From positions 186,001 through 250,000 of the forward strand of contig NZ_CP011254.1 of assembly GCF_001006005.1 (NCBI RefSeq): a stretch of DNA of 64,000 nt, read 5' to 3'. The notes beneath the pieces are model-generated. The model was not told where the DNA came from and ran no database searches. It was given only the letters and a program-made list of their open reading frames with translations. Shown piece by piece: positions 10,102-21,400 of the stretch. Positions within the stretch are counted from its first letter, which is position 1; each line of letters starts with the position of its first letter. The stretch is from Serratia fonticola (GTDB lineage Bacteria; Pseudomonadota; Gammaproteobacteria; Enterobacterales; Enterobacteriaceae). The translations under genes were made by a program, and so were the position numbers.

Positions 10102-11952
10102 TTAAACCTCATCCACAGAATGGCCAGCCAGCGCACGGCGAATGGAGGCATCCATGCGGCGCGCGGCAAAATCTTGGGTTGTTGCATCGACTATTTTTAT
10201 TGCGGCCTCGATCGCAGCAGGATCGGAGCCTTGTATCACTTGCTGGAGCTCGGCTACCGCGTTGTTGATAGCCAGGCTTTCTTCGTCACTCAGCAGAGCG
10301 GCATCGCTGGCCAGTGCACCTTGCAGGCTTTCCAGCACGCGGGAAGCTTCTACCCGTTGCTCCGCCAGCTTGCGAGCACCGACATCGCTTTGCGCATTGG
10401 CCATCGAGTCCTTCAACATGCCGGCAATTTCGGCATCGGACAGGCCATACGATGGCTTGACCTGAATGGAGGCTTCGACGCCGGTGGATTTCTCCATCGC
10501 CGTCACGCTCAGCAGGCCGTCTGCATCCACCTGGAAGGTCACACGAATATGTGCCCCACCGGCAGGTAGCGGCGGCAAGCCACGCAGCGTAAAGCGCGCC
10601 AGCGAACGGCAATCTTGCACCAGTTCACGCTCGCCTTGCAGCACGTGGATCATCATCGCGCTCTGACCGTCTTTAAAGGTAGTGAACTCCTGCGCACGCG
10701 CCACCGGAATGGTAGTGTTACGCGGGATCACCTTCTCAACCAGGCCACCCATGGTTTCCAGGCCAAGCGACAGCGGGATCACGTCCAGCAACAGCATTTC
10801 GCTATCCGGCTTGTTACCTACCAGGATATCCGCCTGGATAGCAGCACCGATCGCCACCACCTTGTCCGGATCGATCGACGTCAGCGGCGTACGGCCAAAG
10901 AACTCGCCCACCTGTTCGCGTACCAAAGGCACACGGGTTGAGCCACCAACCATCACCACTTCCAGCACCTCATCGGCACTGACGGCGGCATCTTTCAGCG
11001 CGCGGCGGCAAGCCATCAGGGTACGTTTCACCAGCGAGGCAATCAGCGTTTCGAACTGTTCGCGGGTCACTTCACCCTGCCAACCAGCAATATCTACCGT
11101 GGTGCTCTGCGCATCGCTCAGGGCGATTTTGACCGCAATCGCGGCATCCAGCAATTGGCGTTGCACACCATGATCGCTACGATCGCTAATGCCGGCCTGT
11201 TCACGCAGCCAGTCCGCCAGCAGATGATCGAAGTCATCGCCACCCAATGCGGAATCACCGCCGGTAGCCAGCACTTCAAACACGCCACGGCTGAGGCGCA
11301 AAATGGAAATATCAAAGGTACCGCCACCCAGATCGTAAACAGCGATCACCCCTTCCTGACCTGAGTCCAACCCGTAGGCAATAGCCGCAGCGGTCGGTTC
11401 GTTCAACAGGCGCAGCACTTGCAGGCCAGCCAGACGCGCAGCGTCTTTGGTGCCTTGGCGTTGAGCGTCGTCGAAGTAAGCAGGAACGGTGATCACCACC
11501 CCATCAAGTTCACCTTCCAGCGCCGCTTTAGCGCGGGTAGCCAGTGCCTTGAGGATATCGGCAGATACGCCAACCGGGTTAACCAGGCCTGCGGCGGTCA
11601 CGATCATTGGCAGGCCGTTATCGCTGGCCTGGAACTGATACGGCAGGTTTGGATAGCGTTGTTGCACGTCCGCCAAAGAGCGGCCCATCATGCGTTTGAC
11701 AGAGCTGACCGTATTGACCGGATCTTGTGCCGCCTGTGCACGAGCGCTCCAGCCAACCTGATGTTCGGTGGCCTGATAATGCACCACGGAAGGGAGCAGA
11801 TAGCGCCCTTCAAGGTCGGCCAGCGTCTCGGCCTGGCCGCTACGCACCGTAGCCACCAGCGAGTTGGTGGTCCCCAGATCAATACCGGCAGCCAGGCGGC
11901 GCTGATGCGGCGCAGCCGTGAGGCCAGGCTCACTAATTTGTAATAAGGCCAT
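10102..11952 (-). CDS. hscA: HscA, Hsp70-type chaperone for IscU
   Basis: 616 residues from the ATG at 11952 ([20 protein letters not shown]). The open frame continues to 11997, but that extension is encoded by ERIC-proximal DNA and is not conserved. HscA is a dedicated Hsp70 that binds the LPPVK motif of IscU and drives cluster transfer with HscB. Visible features: phosphate-1 motif GIDLGTTNS, the ATPase signature [13 protein letters not shown], phosphate-2 motif [11 protein letters not shown], and the substrate-binding domain from about residue 390. Confidence 0.98.
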   Translation of the reverse strand: MALLQISEPGLTAAPHQRRLAAGIDLGTTNSLVATVRSGQAETLADLEGRYLLPSVVHYQATEHQVGWSARAQAAQDPVNTVSSVKRMMGRSLADVQQRYPNLPYQFQASDNGLPMIVTAAGLVNPVGVSADILKALATRAKAALEGELDGVVITVPAYFDDAQRQGTKDAARLAGLQVLRLLNEPTAAAIAYGLDSGQEGVIAVYDLGGGTFDISILRLSRGVFEVLATGGDSALGGDDFDHLLADWLREQAGISDRSDHGVQRQLLDAAIAVKIALSDAQSTTVDIAGWQGEVTREQFETLIASLVKRTLMACRRALKDAAVSADEVLEVVMVGGSTRVPLVREQVGEFFGRTPLTSIDPDKVVAIGAAIQADILVGNKPDSEMLLLDVIPLSLGLETMGGLVEKVIPRNTTIPVARAQEFTTFKDGQSAMMIHVLQGERELVQDCRSLARFTLRGLPPLPAGGAHIRVTFQVDADGLLSVTAMEKSTGVEASIQVKPSYGLSDAEIAGMLKDSMANAQSDVGARKLAEQRVEASRVLESLQGALASDAALLSDEESLAINNAVAELQQVIQGSDPAAIEAAIKIVDATTQDFAARRMDASIRRALAGHSVDEV

Positions 11953-11980
11953 ATACAAAGCTTCCACAATCAAGAATGTT

Positions 11981-12105
11981 TCCCCGTCGTCTTTCAAGTT
12001 GCAGCGTTGTTACCTGCACTATCTCACCCCAGTCACTTACAAAAACGTAAGCTCCTGGGGATGAGATAGTTTGCCGCCTAGCTGCAACTCGAAATCCATA
12101 GGGGA
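11981..12105 (-). repeat. ERIC element inside the isc operon
   Basis: 125 bp, inverse orientation to the copy at 9381-9505 (CCCCAGTCACTTAC...GTAAGCTCCTGGGG), bounded by TCCCC/GGGGA ends. It separates hscB (stop at 12109) from the hscA start (11952), two genes that are usually nearly adjacent. Confidence 0.92.
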
Positions 12106-12108
12106 GTT

Positions 12109-12630
12109 TTAATCAAAACCCAGCAATTTTTCTTCGAGTTGTTCAATCTGTTGCTGGAGTTTGTCCAAAAAGCGTAGCTTGCGCACGGTATCGGCAGCCT
12201 GTGACCACTGCTGCTCGTCAAGCTCCTGCACCATCTGCGCGCTACGCTGTTTGAAGGTTTTGTTCAGGCGCGTGGCGAAGGCAGCCAGTGCGTTTTGCGC
12301 ATCCGGCGAGCGTTCAATGGCATCAAGCTCTTCACGCAGCTCCAACTGTTCCATCAGGAACGCGGTGTCGCGCAGGGTATGTTGCTCGTTGCCCAAATCA
12401 AAGCCGTGCAAAGATAGCATATACTCGGCACGTTTTAACGGGTGCTTCAGCGACTGATAGGCTTCATTGATGGTCGCCGCCTGCTGCAACGCCATCAGGC
12501 GTTCACGCTCCGGTTGGAGGGCATGGCGATCGGGGTGAAATTGGCGCTGCAAATCTTGATAGCGTGAGGTAAGCAAGCTGCCGTCTACGCTATAGCGGAC
12601 CGGCAACCCGAATAAAGTAAAGTAATCCAT
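12109..12630 (-). CDS. hscB: HscB, J-domain co-chaperone
   Basis: 173 residues. HscB delivers IscU to HscA and stimulates its ATPase. The J-domain HPD tripeptide is at 32-34 ([16 protein letters not shown]), and the C-terminal helical IscU-binding part contains the [10 protein letters not shown] region. It is the fourth Fe-S gene after iscA. Its stop codon is only 4 bp from the ERIC element that separates it from hscA. Confidence 0.98.
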   Translation of the reverse strand: MDYFTLFGLPVRYSVDGSLLTSRYQDLQRQFHPDRHALQPERERLMALQQAATINEAYQSLKHPLKRAEYMLSLHGFDLGNEQHTLRDTAFLMEQLELREELDAIERSPDAQNALAAFATRLNKTFKQRSAQMVQELDEQQWSQAADTVRKLRFLDKLQQQIEQLEEKLLGFD

Positions 12631-12698
12631 AGCGTGCTCGGGGCGTTATCGTGATGATTGAGGTTCCCCCGTGGGTCACGGGGGAGCACGATGGACTG

Positions 12699-13022
12699 TC
12701 AGACGTTAAAGCTTTCGCCGCAGCCGCACTCGCTTGAGACGTTCGGGTTGTTGAACTTGAAGCCTTCGTTCAGACCTTCCTTGACGAAATCAAGCTCGGT
12801 ACCGTCCAGATAGACCAGGCTCTTGCCGTCAATGATCACCTTGACGCCTTTGTCTTCAAAAACGATATCATCGTCGTTCGTTTCATCAACAAATTCGAGT
12901 ACATACGCCATTCCGGAACAGCCGGAAGTTCGCACGCCCAGACGCAGGCCGAGACCTTTGCCACGGTGGTCCAAAAATGCCTGAACCCGCTGCGCGGCGC
13001 TGTCGCTCATGGTAATCGACAT
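12699..13022 (-). CDS. iscA: IscA, A-type Fe-S carrier
   Basis: 107 residues from the ATG at 13022 ([14 protein letters not shown]), preceded by GAGG; the nine-residue upstream extension is not conserved. A-type carrier proteins accept clusters or iron and pass them to apo-proteins. The three conserved cysteines are C35 (TSGCSGMAY), C99 and C101 (ECGCGESF). Confidence 0.98.
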   Translation of the reverse strand: MSITMSDSAAQRVQAFLDHRGKGLGLRLGVRTSGCSGMAYVLEFVDETNDDDIVFEDKGVKVIIDGKSLVYLDGTELDFVKEGLNEGFKFNNPNVSSECGCGESFNV

Positions 13023-13074
13023 AACAACCTCTTCAATCTTAGCCCGCAAAGCTGGCTAACTGACTCAATAATAA

Positions 13075-13461
13075 CTACTTGGCGCTGTGCTTGCTCTTGT
13101 AGTCGGCGATCGCTGCTTTAATGGCGTCTTCGGCCAGAATTGAGCAGTGAATTTTAACCGGAGGTAACTCCAGTTCTTCGGCGATCTGGGTATTTTTGAT
13201 CGCTTCGGCCTGATCAAGAGACTTGCCTTTCATCCATTCGGTCACCAGCGAGCTGGAAGCGATGGCGGAACCGCAGCCGTAGGTTTTGAAACGGGCATCT
13301 TCGATAATGCCTTCGTTGTTGACCTTGATCTGCAGCTTCATCACGTCGCCACAGGCCGGTGCCCCTACCATACCGCTACCGACGGTAGGATCTTCGTTAT
13401 CAAACGACCCTACGTTACGCGGGTTTTCATAATGATCGATTACTTTTTCGCTATAAGCCAT
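13075..13461 (-). CDS. iscU: IscU, Fe-S cluster scaffold
   Basis: 128 residues. IscU is the scaffold on which IscS-derived sulfur and iron are assembled into [2Fe-2S] and [4Fe-4S] clusters. Ligands C37, C63 and C106 and the labile-cluster aspartate D39 (APACGDV) are present. The HscA recognition motif LPPVK lies at 99-103. It is 24 bp downstream of iscS. Confidence 0.99.
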   Translation of the reverse strand: MAYSEKVIDHYENPRNVGSFDNEDPTVGSGMVGAPACGDVMKLQIKVNNEGIIEDARFKTYGCGSAIASSSLVTEWMKGKSLDQAEAIKNTQIAEELELPPVKIHCSILAEDAIKAAIADYKSKHSAK

Positions 13462-13485
13462 GACGTTGCTCCTGGATCCTGAGAA

Positions 13486-14700
13486 TTAATGATGTGCCCA
13501 TTCGATGCTGTTGATATCCACGCCCTGCTTGAACATGTCCCACAGTGGGGAGAGATCGCGCAGACGGCCAATGGATTTACGCACCAACGAAATGGTGTAA
13601 TCGATCTCTTCTTCCGTGGTGAAACGCCCCAGGGAGAAACGGATCGAGCTGTGCGCTAACTCATCACTCATACCCAGTGCACGCAGCACATAGGAGGGTT
13701 CAAGGCTGGCAGAAGTACAGGCTGAGCCTGAAGAAACCGCCAAGTCTTTCAACGCCATGATCAGCGACTCACCTTCAACATAGTTGAAGCTGACGTTGAG
13801 AATGTTTGGTGCACCGTGTTGCAGATCGCCGTTCAGATACACTTCTTCCATATCTTTCACGCCGTCCCACAGACGATCGCGCAGAATGCGCAGGCGTGCC
13901 ATTTCGCTGGCCATTTCTTCTTTGGCAATACGATAGGCTTCACCCATGGCAACGATCTGATGTACTGCCAGGGTACCGGAACGCATACCGCGCTCATGGC
14001 CACCGCCGTGGATCTGGGCTTCGATGCGGATGCGCGGCTTACGCTGCACATACAGGGCACCAATACCTTTCGGGCCATAAATCTTGTGGCCGGAGAAGGA
14101 CATCAGATCTACTTTCAGCTTGCTCAGATCGATAGGCAGTTTACCTACGCTCTGGGTTGCATCGACGTGATAGATGATGCCACGCGCCCGGCACATTTCG
14201 CCGATGGCGGCGATATCCTGCACCACGCCAATTTCGTTATTCACGTGCATGATGGAAACCAGGATGGTGTCTTCACGTATCGCGGCTTCTAGAACCTGGA
14301 GATCGATGATCCCGTTGCTCTGCGGTGCCAGATAGGTGACTTCAAAACCTTCGCGCTCAAGTTGGCGGCAGGTATCCAGCACGGCTTTATGTTCGGTTTT
14401 GCTGGTGATGATGTGCTTGCCTTTCTTCTGATAGAAGTTGGCAGCGCCTTTGATCGCCAGGTTATCGGATTCGGTGGCCCCAGAGGTGAAGACGATCTCA
14501 CGCGGGTCGGCGCCAACCAGTTCAGCGATTTGGTTACGGGCGATATCAACCGCCTCTTCCGCCTGCCAGCCGAAACGGTGGGAACGGGAGGCCGGGTTAC
14601 CGAAAGTGCCGTCCAGGGTCAAAAACTGCATCATCTTCTCGGCAACACGCGGGTCCACAGGGGTCGTGGCCGAGTAGTCCAGATAAATCGGTAATTTCAT
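13486..14700 (-). CDS. iscS: IscS, cysteine desulfurase
   Basis: 404 residues from the ATG at 14700 ([14 protein letters not shown]). IscS is a PLP enzyme that takes sulfur from cysteine as a persulfide and supplies Fe-S assembly, tRNA thiolation and thiamine synthesis. The PLP lysine is K206 ([10 protein letters not shown]), the catalytic cysteine is in [17 protein letters not shown], and H104 (TEHKAV) stacks on PLP. It lies between iscR and iscU. Confidence 0.99.
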   Translation of the reverse strand: MKLPIYLDYSATTPVDPRVAEKMMQFLTLDGTFGNPASRSHRFGWQAEEAVDIARNQIAELVGADPREIVFTSGATESDNLAIKGAANFYQKKGKHIITSKTEHKAVLDTCRQLEREGFEVTYLAPQSNGIIDLQVLEAAIREDTILVSIMHVNNEIGVVQDIAAIGEMCRARGIIYHVDATQSVGKLPIDLSKLKVDLMSFSGHKIYGPKGIGALYVQRKPRIRIEAQIHGGGHERGMRSGTLAVHQIVAMGEAYRIAKEEMASEMARLRILRDRLWDGVKDMEEVYLNGDLQHGAPNILNVSFNYVEGESLIMALKDLAVSSGSACTSASLEPSYVLRALGMSDELAHSSIRFSLGRFTTEEEIDYTISLVRKSIGRLRDLSPLWDMFKQGVDINSIEWAHH

Positions 14701-14755
14701 TGCTCTTGTACTCCGTACATCACTTCCAAAAACCAATAAATTAGTCGTCAGCTGC

Positions 14756-15250
14756 TTATGCGCGCAGATTAACGTTGATCGTTTCTTGCAGACGACCGTT
14801 GGCCGTGCGGCGCGTATCGCTATTTTGACGGTCTGCCACGTCCAGCACTTCCTGGTTGTTCACCAGTTCGGCCAGCGTAATATTGTTCAAGAACCCGCTG
14901 ATGCGCTCGCTCAGATCGCGCCACAGGGTATGGGTCAGGCAACGATCGCCCCCCTGGCAGCCTTCTTTACCCTGGCAACGGGTGGCATCTACAGATTCGT
15001 CGACTGCGGAAATCACCGCGCCTACGGCGATAGCGTCCGCGTCTTTGCCCAACAGGTAACCACCGCCTGGCCCACGCACGCTGGCCACCAGGCCATTCTT
15101 ACGCAGACGGGAAAACAGTTGTTCCAGATAAGAGAGCGAGATACCTTGGCGTTCGGAAATATCCGCCAGTGGTACCGGCCCTTCCTGGGAGTGTAATGCC
15201 ACGTCGAGCATGGCAGTTACTGCATAACGGCCTTTGGATGTCAGTCTCAT
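14756..15250 (-). CDS. iscR: IscR, Fe-S cluster-sensing transcription regulator
   Basis: 164 residues of the Rrf2 family. IscR carries a [2Fe-2S] cluster and represses the isc operon when the cluster is loaded. The N-terminal winged helix ([18 protein letters not shown]) is conserved, and the atypical ligand set is seen at C92, C98, C104 and H107 (CQGKEGC...RCLTHTLW). The last about 25 residues are less conserved. It is the first gene of iscRSUA-hscBA-fdx-iscX. Confidence 0.98.
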   Translation of the reverse strand: MRLTSKGRYAVTAMLDVALHSQEGPVPLADISERQGISLSYLEQLFSRLRKNGLVASVRGPGGGYLLGKDADAIAVGAVISAVDESVDATRCQGKEGCQGGDRCLTHTLWRDLSERISGFLNNITLAELVNNQEVLDVADRQNSDTRRTANGRLQETINVNLRA

Positions 15251-15286
15251 AGCTAATTGGTTACCTGTTGGTCAAACATGGGCCAA

Positions 15287-15344
15287 ATTCTGACATTCCC
15301 GAGTAAATCAGTCAACTATTTAACCTACTAATTTACTCAAGTAT
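15287..15344 (-). promoter_or_regulatory. iscR promoter with two type 1 IscR sites
   Basis: On the minus strand TTGACT (15315-15310) and CAGAAT (15292-15287) are spaced by 17 bp. Two adjoining 25-bp sequences resemble type 1 IscR sites: one at 15344-15320 (ATACTTGAGTAAATTAGTAG...) and one at 15319-15295 (ATAGTTGACTGATTTACTCG...). The second overlaps the -35 hexamer, as expected for autorepression. Confidence 0.8.
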
Positions 15345-15444
15345 TCGTGCTTTTTGTGCGCTTTGCTATCCGATGCATATAAAATACACCTTATAACCCC
15401 CAGATAAGCAATACTATCTTGCGTAACTGCGGGTGACAGCAAAA

Positions 15445-16179
15445 TTAATTACCTTGCTGTTTATCCTGTTTCTCGATCGAGGTCAGCATGCCACGCAAGA
15501 TATTCAGCTCCTGCGCTTCCGGGCGTGCCCGAGCAAACAGGCGGCGTAAACGGTTCATCACCTGCCCTGGATGGGCGGCGCGGATAAAGCCGGTGCGCAC
15601 CAGCGTCTGCTCCAGATGCTGATAGAAGCGTTCAATATCATCCACCAGCGGATACGGCGACTCTTCCACCGGTGCAGCCTCTTCCTGCTGGCGATCGAGG
15701 AAGGCAACGCGAACCTCATACGCCAGGATTTGCACCGCCATGGCCAGATTCAGCGAGCTGTACTCCGGGTTGGCAGGAATGGCGACATGATAATGGCATT
15801 TCTGTAATTCGTCATTGGTTAGCCCAACGCGTTCACGGCCAAAGACCAACGCAACCGGCCCCTGCTCGCCTTCCTGTACCGCGCGTACGCCGCATTCGCG
15901 AGGTTCCAGCATCGGCCATGGGAGAGTGCGCGAACGAGCGCTGGTGCCTACCACCAAGCGGCAACCCGCAATGGCTTCATCAAAGGTATCGACAATCGTG
16001 GCGTTGCCAATCACATCGCTGGCGCCTGCGGCCAGGGCGATCGCCTGGGAATCGGGTTTCACCAGTGGATTGACCAGATAAAGGTTGGTTAACCCCATGG
16101 TTTTCATGGCACGGGCAGTAGAGCCCATGTTGCCGGTATGAGAGGTTTCAACCAGAACAATGCGGATATTGTGCAGCAT
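15445..16179 (-). CDS. trmJ: tRNA (cytidine/uridine-32 2'-O)-methyltransferase TrmJ
   Basis: 244 residues from the ATG at 16179 ([17 protein letters not shown]). The open frame continues 101 codons further, but that part overlaps suhB promoter DNA and has no family similarity. TrmJ is a SpoU/TrmH (SPOUT) methyltransferase. Motif 1 ([20 protein letters not shown]), motif 2 ([15 protein letters not shown]) and motif 3 ([22 protein letters not shown]) are all present. It is divergent from suhB and upstream of iscR, as in E. coli. Confidence 0.97.
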   Translation of the reverse strand: MLHNIRIVLVETSHTGNMGSTARAMKTMGLTNLYLVNPLVKPDSQAIALAAGASDVIGNATIVDTFDEAIAGCRLVVGTSARSRTLPWPMLEPRECGVRAVQEGEQGPVALVFGRERVGLTNDELQKCHYHVAIPANPEYSSLNLAMAVQILAYEVRVAFLDRQQEEAAPVEESPYPLVDDIERFYQHLEQTLVRTGFIRAAHPGQVMNRLRRLFARARPEAQELNILRGMLTSIEKQDKQQGN

Positions 16180-16235
16180 ACAAACTCTGAGCGTTGCGGA
16201 AAATCGTAGCATCCTAACACAGTCGTAGGTGTTTT

Positions 16236-16296
16236 GCCGAACACCTGCTATACTTCGCGCCGTTTCCTGTTCTTTAACATCCTGTGGAAGATACCC
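16236..16296 (+). promoter_or_regulatory. suhB promoter region
   Basis: An extended -10, TGCTATACT (hexamer 16249-16254), lies 42 bp before the suhB ATG. No good -35 is visible at standard spacing. Confidence 0.5.
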
Positions 16297-17100
16297 ATGC
16301 ATCCGATGCTGACTATCGCCGTGCGCGCTGCGCGCAAGGCTGGCAACCTGATTGCCAAAAATTACGAGACTCCAGACGCTGTAGAAGCGACACAAAAAGG
16401 TTCTAACGACTTTGTCACTAACGTCGATCGCGAGGCTGAGCGTCTGATCATCGAAATCATCCGTAAATCTTACCCGAAACACACCGTAATTGGTGAAGAG
16501 TGCGGTGAGTTAACCGGTGAAGATCAGGATGTACAATGGGTGATTGATCCACTGGATGGCACCGCCAACTTCATCAAACGTCTACCACATTTCTCCGTTT
16601 CCATCGCCGTACGCATTAAAGGCCGTACCGAAGTGGCCGTGGTTTACGATCCAATGCGCAACGAACTGTTCACCGCCACCCGTGGCCAGGGCGCCCAGCT
16701 CAACGGTTACCGTCTGCGCGGCACCAATGCCAAAGATCTGGATGGCACCATCCTGGCGACCGGCTTCCCGTTCAAAGTCAAACAGCACGCACCAGCTTAC
16801 ATCAACGTGCTGGGCAAACTGTTCACCCAATGTGCCGACTTCCGTCGTACCGGTTCCGCTGCGCTGGATCTGGCCTACGTTGCCGCTGGCCGCGTTGATG
16901 GTTTCTTTGAGATTGGCCTGAAGCCTTGGGACTTTGCTGCTGGCGAACTGCTGGTACGTGAGTCTGGTGGCTTGGTCACCGACTTTGTTGGCGGGCATAA
17001 CCACTTCAGCTCTGGCAACGTGGTTGCCGGTAACCCGCGTGTGGTGAAAGCATTGCTTTCCAATATGCGTGAAGAACTGAGTGAAGCGCTGAAGCGTTAA
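16297..17100 (+). CDS. suhB: SuhB, inositol monophosphatase-family protein / rRNA antitermination factor
   Basis: 267 residues from the ATG at 16297 ([16 protein letters not shown]); 21 upstream codons are not conserved. SuhB has Mg-dependent inositol-1-phosphatase activity. In E. coli it is also a component of the rRNA transcription antitermination complex with NusA/B/E/G. Metal-site motifs are visible: [18 protein letters not shown] and the C-terminal [17 protein letters not shown]. It is divergent from trmJ. Confidence 0.98.
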   Translation: MHPMLTIAVRAARKAGNLIAKNYETPDAVEATQKGSNDFVTNVDREAERLIIEIIRKSYPKHTVIGEECGELTGEDQDVQWVIDPLDGTANFIKRLPHFSVSIAVRIKGRTEVAVVYDPMRNELFTATRGQGAQLNGYRLRGTNAKDLDGTILATGFPFKVKQHAPAYINVLGKLFTQCADFRRTGSAALDLAYVAAGRVDGFFEIGLKPWDFAAGELLVRESGGLVTDFVGGHNHFSSGNVVAGNPRVVKALLSNMREELSEALKR

Positions 17101-17150
17101 TCTCGGGCGGCATCAGGCTACTGATGTGGCATTACCCCTTGATTATCCAG

Positions 17151-17257
17151 ACGGGCGCAGCATGCAGCGCCCCTACGTTTTGAGCCGGTGGGGTTGTCGG
17201 CAATGCTGCTGAATTTGTAGGATTCGGCCGTAGGGGCTCAGCATGCTGAGCCCGTTT
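17151..17257. repeat. Paired REP-like palindromes, family 1
   Basis: Two inverted palindromes, 17153-17177 (GGGCGCAGCATGCAGCGCCC, then CTACG) and 17228-17257 (CCGTAGGGGCTCAGCATGCT, then GAGCCCG), between suhB and jetD. The outward geometry and the conserved TTTTGAGCC spacer start resemble the composite at 42910-43104. They mark the downstream border of the inserted defence operon. Confidence 0.75.
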
Positions 17258-17274
17258 AATAACAAGCACGTTTT

Positions 17275-18474
17275 CTACTGCAAACTGCTCAACCATTCAC
17301 TGAGTCGCTGTTGGATATAATCCGGCGCCAGCTTCTCCTGCTCCAAACGCGTTCCTGGGTAATTTCCCGCGATCAACGCCTCAAACAGCACTAGTTCATC
17401 CGCCGTCAGGTGCGTTGGCACTACGGTCATCGAAGAATCCTCATCAACCATCATCGCTGAATAACGCATCACGGTAGTATGATCCATCATTAGAGCCGTC
17501 AGTTGTGGCAATTTGCTGCGGGCATCGCTCAACACATGCAATCCCCACGAGTCGATATCGCCCCAGTAAGCGACCTGTTTATCGGCCAGCCAGGGTGCAT
17601 CCAGCCAACTGACATTCTTCCCTCCGCCGGATACCGCTATCGTATCTGCCAATAAGGGTAATCCCAATCCTGACTGCACATTCTCCACCACCAGAATATG
17701 TTTGGCCGGTAACGGTTGTTGTCGCAGCTCATCCACCGTTAACTGCAACAACCCTAATCCCCCCAGCCTGGCCTGCGCGGCGGCGCATAGCGGGCGTACC
17801 GTTAACCAGCCTTTATGATTGCCTTTAACATCCAGCCAGTTAGCCAAACCACCTTGTGCTTCGATCGCTCCATCATGCAGGCAATCGAGCAGATCGCTAA
17901 TCAAGCGAACATATTGCTCGACAAATTTGGTATCAACGCCTTGCAGCGGTAAAGCACGCAGATACTGGCCATTCCCCATGCCGGGTTTAAGCTGAGGAAT
18001 TAACTGCTGTAACCGCTGAATATCTATTGGGGATAACGAGGCTAATAACTCCAGGTAATTCACCAATACCGGGTACAATTTGGCCTCTATCGCCAATAAT
18101 GGCGCCATATTTCGTACCCAGCTATCGCTGCGGGCTTGCGCCTCTTTCCCCAGATAAGCCAACAAGCTGGTGATATCCTCAAGCACCAACGCCATCGGCA
18201 CCCGCTGGCTCCCTAACGTTCGATAATTACGTTCTTCCCACTCAAGCCATTGCTGCTGCGGAAATTGCCGCCAGGCACCGACGTAACGCTGAAAATGGGC
18301 CAGGTCAGCTAATATTGCCCGATTCGTCGGTGGTTTCAGCGAAACGCGTATGGGAAAAGGGCGTTCCCCTAAAAGACGGGCTTTCAAATTGCCCCGGTGA
18401 AACCACTCACGCTTCGAGATCATGGCATAAGCCTGCTCAGGCAAACGCCCCCAATCATCCGCCATGTTGGCCAA
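17275..18474 (-). CDS. jetD: JetD, nuclease subunit of Wadjet type I
   Basis: 399 residues. JetD (also MksG) is the DNA-cleaving subunit of the Wadjet SMC complex, with an N-terminal DUF3322 region and a C-terminal DUF2220 Toprim-like domain. Candidate Toprim acidic residues are E264 (ILVVENVQSG) and the D306/D308 pair (YWGDIDSWGLHVL). The conserved tail LEQEKL is at 378-382. It overlaps the 3' end of jetC by 20 bp (an ATG at 18465 is an alternative start) and is last in the jetABCD operon, the usual type I order. Confidence 0.92.
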   Translation of the reverse strand: MANMADDWGRLPEQAYAMISKREWFHRGNLKARLLGERPFPIRVSLKPPTNRAILADLAHFQRYVGAWRQFPQQQWLEWEERNYRTLGSQRVPMALVLEDITSLLAYLGKEAQARSDSWVRNMAPLLAIEAKLYPVLVNYLELLASLSPIDIQRLQQLIPQLKPGMGNGQYLRALPLQGVDTKFVEQYVRLISDLLDCLHDGAIEAQGGLANWLDVKGNHKGWLTVRPLCAAAQARLGGLGLLQLTVDELRQQPLPAKHILVVENVQSGLGLPLLADTIAVSGGGKNVSWLDAPWLADKQVAYWGDIDSWGLHVLSDARSKLPQLTALMMDHTTVMRYSAMMVDEDSSMTVVPTHLTADELVLFEALIAGNYPGTRLEQEKLAPDYIQQRLSEWLSSLQ

Positions 18475-21400
18475 CCTCGGTCAATTCGATGCCCAGGTTT
18501 TGCGCACGGCGTTGGCGTGCCGTATCCAAGCGCCGATCGATTTCCGCCCAGGTGACTTCACACAGGCGGCTTTCATGGTTCTTGGCATCACGTTCGGCAA
18601 TCAGTAAAGAGCGCGCAGATTCACGCGCCAGGTTGAGGTTCTTATAGGGCGTAATGATATTGACGTGAATGTGCAACTCACGGAAGACCTGCAATACCCG
18701 GCGGCTGACGGCCTCCGCCGTATTGGAAAAGGCCTCATCCAGAAACACCGTACAGTAAACCGGCCGATCCTGGCCTTCGGGCGTCAACACATAGGCCAGG
18801 CTGGCGGCGACAATAGTGCCAGCGAAGGATTCTTTCTCTCCACCGGATTTACCGCCCGAAGATAGCAGGACGTCACGCACCTCATGATTGGCCATATCTC
18901 GCTCTTCGGCAAAGAAAGACATTTGATAACGCGCATCCAACAGGCGCAGGCTTTCCTGCGTTCCCGAAGAAACCGGATTGCTGGCTTTCTCGAGGATCCC
19001 TACCACCAGCCTTAGCTGCTGATAGCGGGCCAGATGATCGTCACTGGTTGCCTGAGCGAAAACCTTATCCAACTGGCGATTAAAATCCTGCACATGAGGA
19101 TACAGTTCGGTCTTGGTACCCAACTTCAAGTAGCTCCCGGCCCGGAACTCGGTGCGAGCCAGCACTTTATTGATCGTCGCAATCCGCTCCAGAATATCAT
19201 CGCGTTCGGCATCAATGCGCTGACGAATACGCACCATTGACTGGGTGGCGTGCTTGTTTAGACGTGCTTTGAACTGCTCCACCAAGGCTGGCAGACCTTC
19301 GCGCTCCAACTGTTCGAGGTGTTGCAAATACTCGGGCAGGCTGTCGACACCGGCTCCCCAACTGCCTGCGATAATTTCCCACTTGGTACGGAAGGATGAC
19401 ATGCTGCCCACCGCTTCCCGTAGGGCAGTGTTCTTGCGATCGCTGGCTTTATCCTGAGCTGTCACCAACCGCTTGCGATGTGATTCAGCCAAAAACGCCA
19501 GTTGAGACAGCTCCGCGTCGTCCAAAGCCCCGACTCGTTGTTGCAGCAGAAGACGCACTTCGTCTTCCATCCCAGGCTCAGCAGCCTTGCTGGCTTTATC
19601 CTGCTCGCGCTGCGCGTTGGCTTTTTCGTTATCCAACCCGCCTTGGCTGGCATTCTTGCGGTCTTTCTCTCCCCGCAAGGTGGCTAAACGCTGCTTGGCC
19701 TCTTCCCAACGTGCTTTACACTGCTGGAGATCGCTCCCCGAAGCCACCCACTGATTAAGCTGCTGCTCAATCCGGCCAACCTTGCCTTGCCACAACGGAG
19801 CATCGATATCTTCCCAACGATAGCGAGGCAGCTTTTGCCACAAAGCCTCCCGCTGGTTCACCTCATCCAGATCGATGCGCGCCGATTCCAGCGCCTTTTG
19901 CGTTTTGCTCAGCTCACTGCCTGATGACTTGATATCCTGCTCTAACAACGCAATACGCGTCTGGTTAGAAAACCCCAGTTGCCATGCCCGCCGATCGTCA
20001 ACCTTATGCTGATCCTTTTTCTCAAAACGACCTTGGTCGCGATGGATCAACCCTTGCTGAGTCATGGAAAATGCGGTGGCATCCAGGGTTTCGACCGTAT
20101 CGACACAGTGCAAATCAAAACGCGCCAGATGGTGTTGCAGCCAGCTGCGGTAAGGATGCTCGCGCCAGGTTAATTTATGCAGGTAGCCATCATGATGGAA
20201 CGCGGGCTGGGCTGACGCGACAGCTTCCCGAACCACCTGCACTCGAACATGAAGCCCGGTATGGCGCTGATTCAGCCAGCGGGTCACTAAATGAAAACTC
20301 GCCTCCGGCACGGCTAGCGTCGTGCGTATACCGCCCAATGCCCGTTCTATAGCCCCCTGCCAATGTTGCTGATCCGGGTCAACATCCAACAGCTCCCCAA
20401 TAAACAGACATTGTTCACGTGGCAACGCCAAGGCAGCCACCATTTCGTCACGCAAACGTTGGAAACGCAGATCGATATTCGAATCGGGCCGGGCGCGTAT
20501 CCCTTCCAATTCCTGTTCAAGTTGGCGCAACTGCCCCTGCAAGTTTGCCAACTCGGCGCTCAGCGCGCCAAATCCATCTTGAGCTGCGCGCTTTTCATCG
20601 CTAATGGTTTGCAGCTTTTCCCGCGAAATCGCCTGATTATGCAGAAAGACACCTTCACGCAGGCTAGTCTCCAGCCCCAGCGCTTTAACCTCTTGCTGAT
20701 ACTCCGAGGCTTTAACTCCCACGCTTTCCAGTTGACGCTGAGCCTGCGCCAACTCTTGTTTGATGATTTCGATCCGGTCGCCACCGGCGTTAATATAATC
20801 CGTATGCGTTTTTTCAACCTGCTCCTGGGTTTCTTGCTCATCGCGATCCAACTGCCTGATTTCCAGCGCCAGCGCGTCCAGTTGGTTTTGTAACCCTTTG
20901 ATCCGGCTATCCCACAGGCGAAAACCACATTCCCCCATGTAAACCGGTAAGGCATCAAGCTGGGCCGTCAGCCGTTTGATCTCCGCTTCACTGCTGCGCA
21001 AGCTACGATCTAAATCGGGGAATCTGATCAGGTGATCCCGCTGATTGCGAGCATCCAGCAAACGTTCATGGATCGCCACCAGATCGGCAAACTCATCCAC
21101 CACTCGGCGGGCATCGTCTTTAACACCGCTGGCTTCCAACACCAGTTCACGGATCAATTCGGTTAAATCATCGATTTTCTTTAAACCCAGCGCCCGCGCC
21201 AGCAATGCCGGAGCATTTTTATTTTCCATATGCAGGCAGCGCCGGTAAGTTTCCTGATAATCACTAAAATTATCGCCGCATGGCGTAATGGCGGGATCTT
21301 CTTTCAACCATTGGTTCAAGCCACGTACGTTGCCTTCACCAAAGCGATCTAACAGCTCTTTCAAGGCGACATCGCGCCGGGCCACCAGATAGATCCGGCT

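Noticed and set aside
11953..11997. N-terminal extension of HscA
   Set aside because: The extra codons lie in or next to the ERIC element and are not part of the conserved protein; ATG-11952 matches the family.
16180..16482. 101-codon N-terminal extension of TrmJ
   Set aside because: It overlaps the suhB start region on the other strand, and family similarity begins at ATG-16179.
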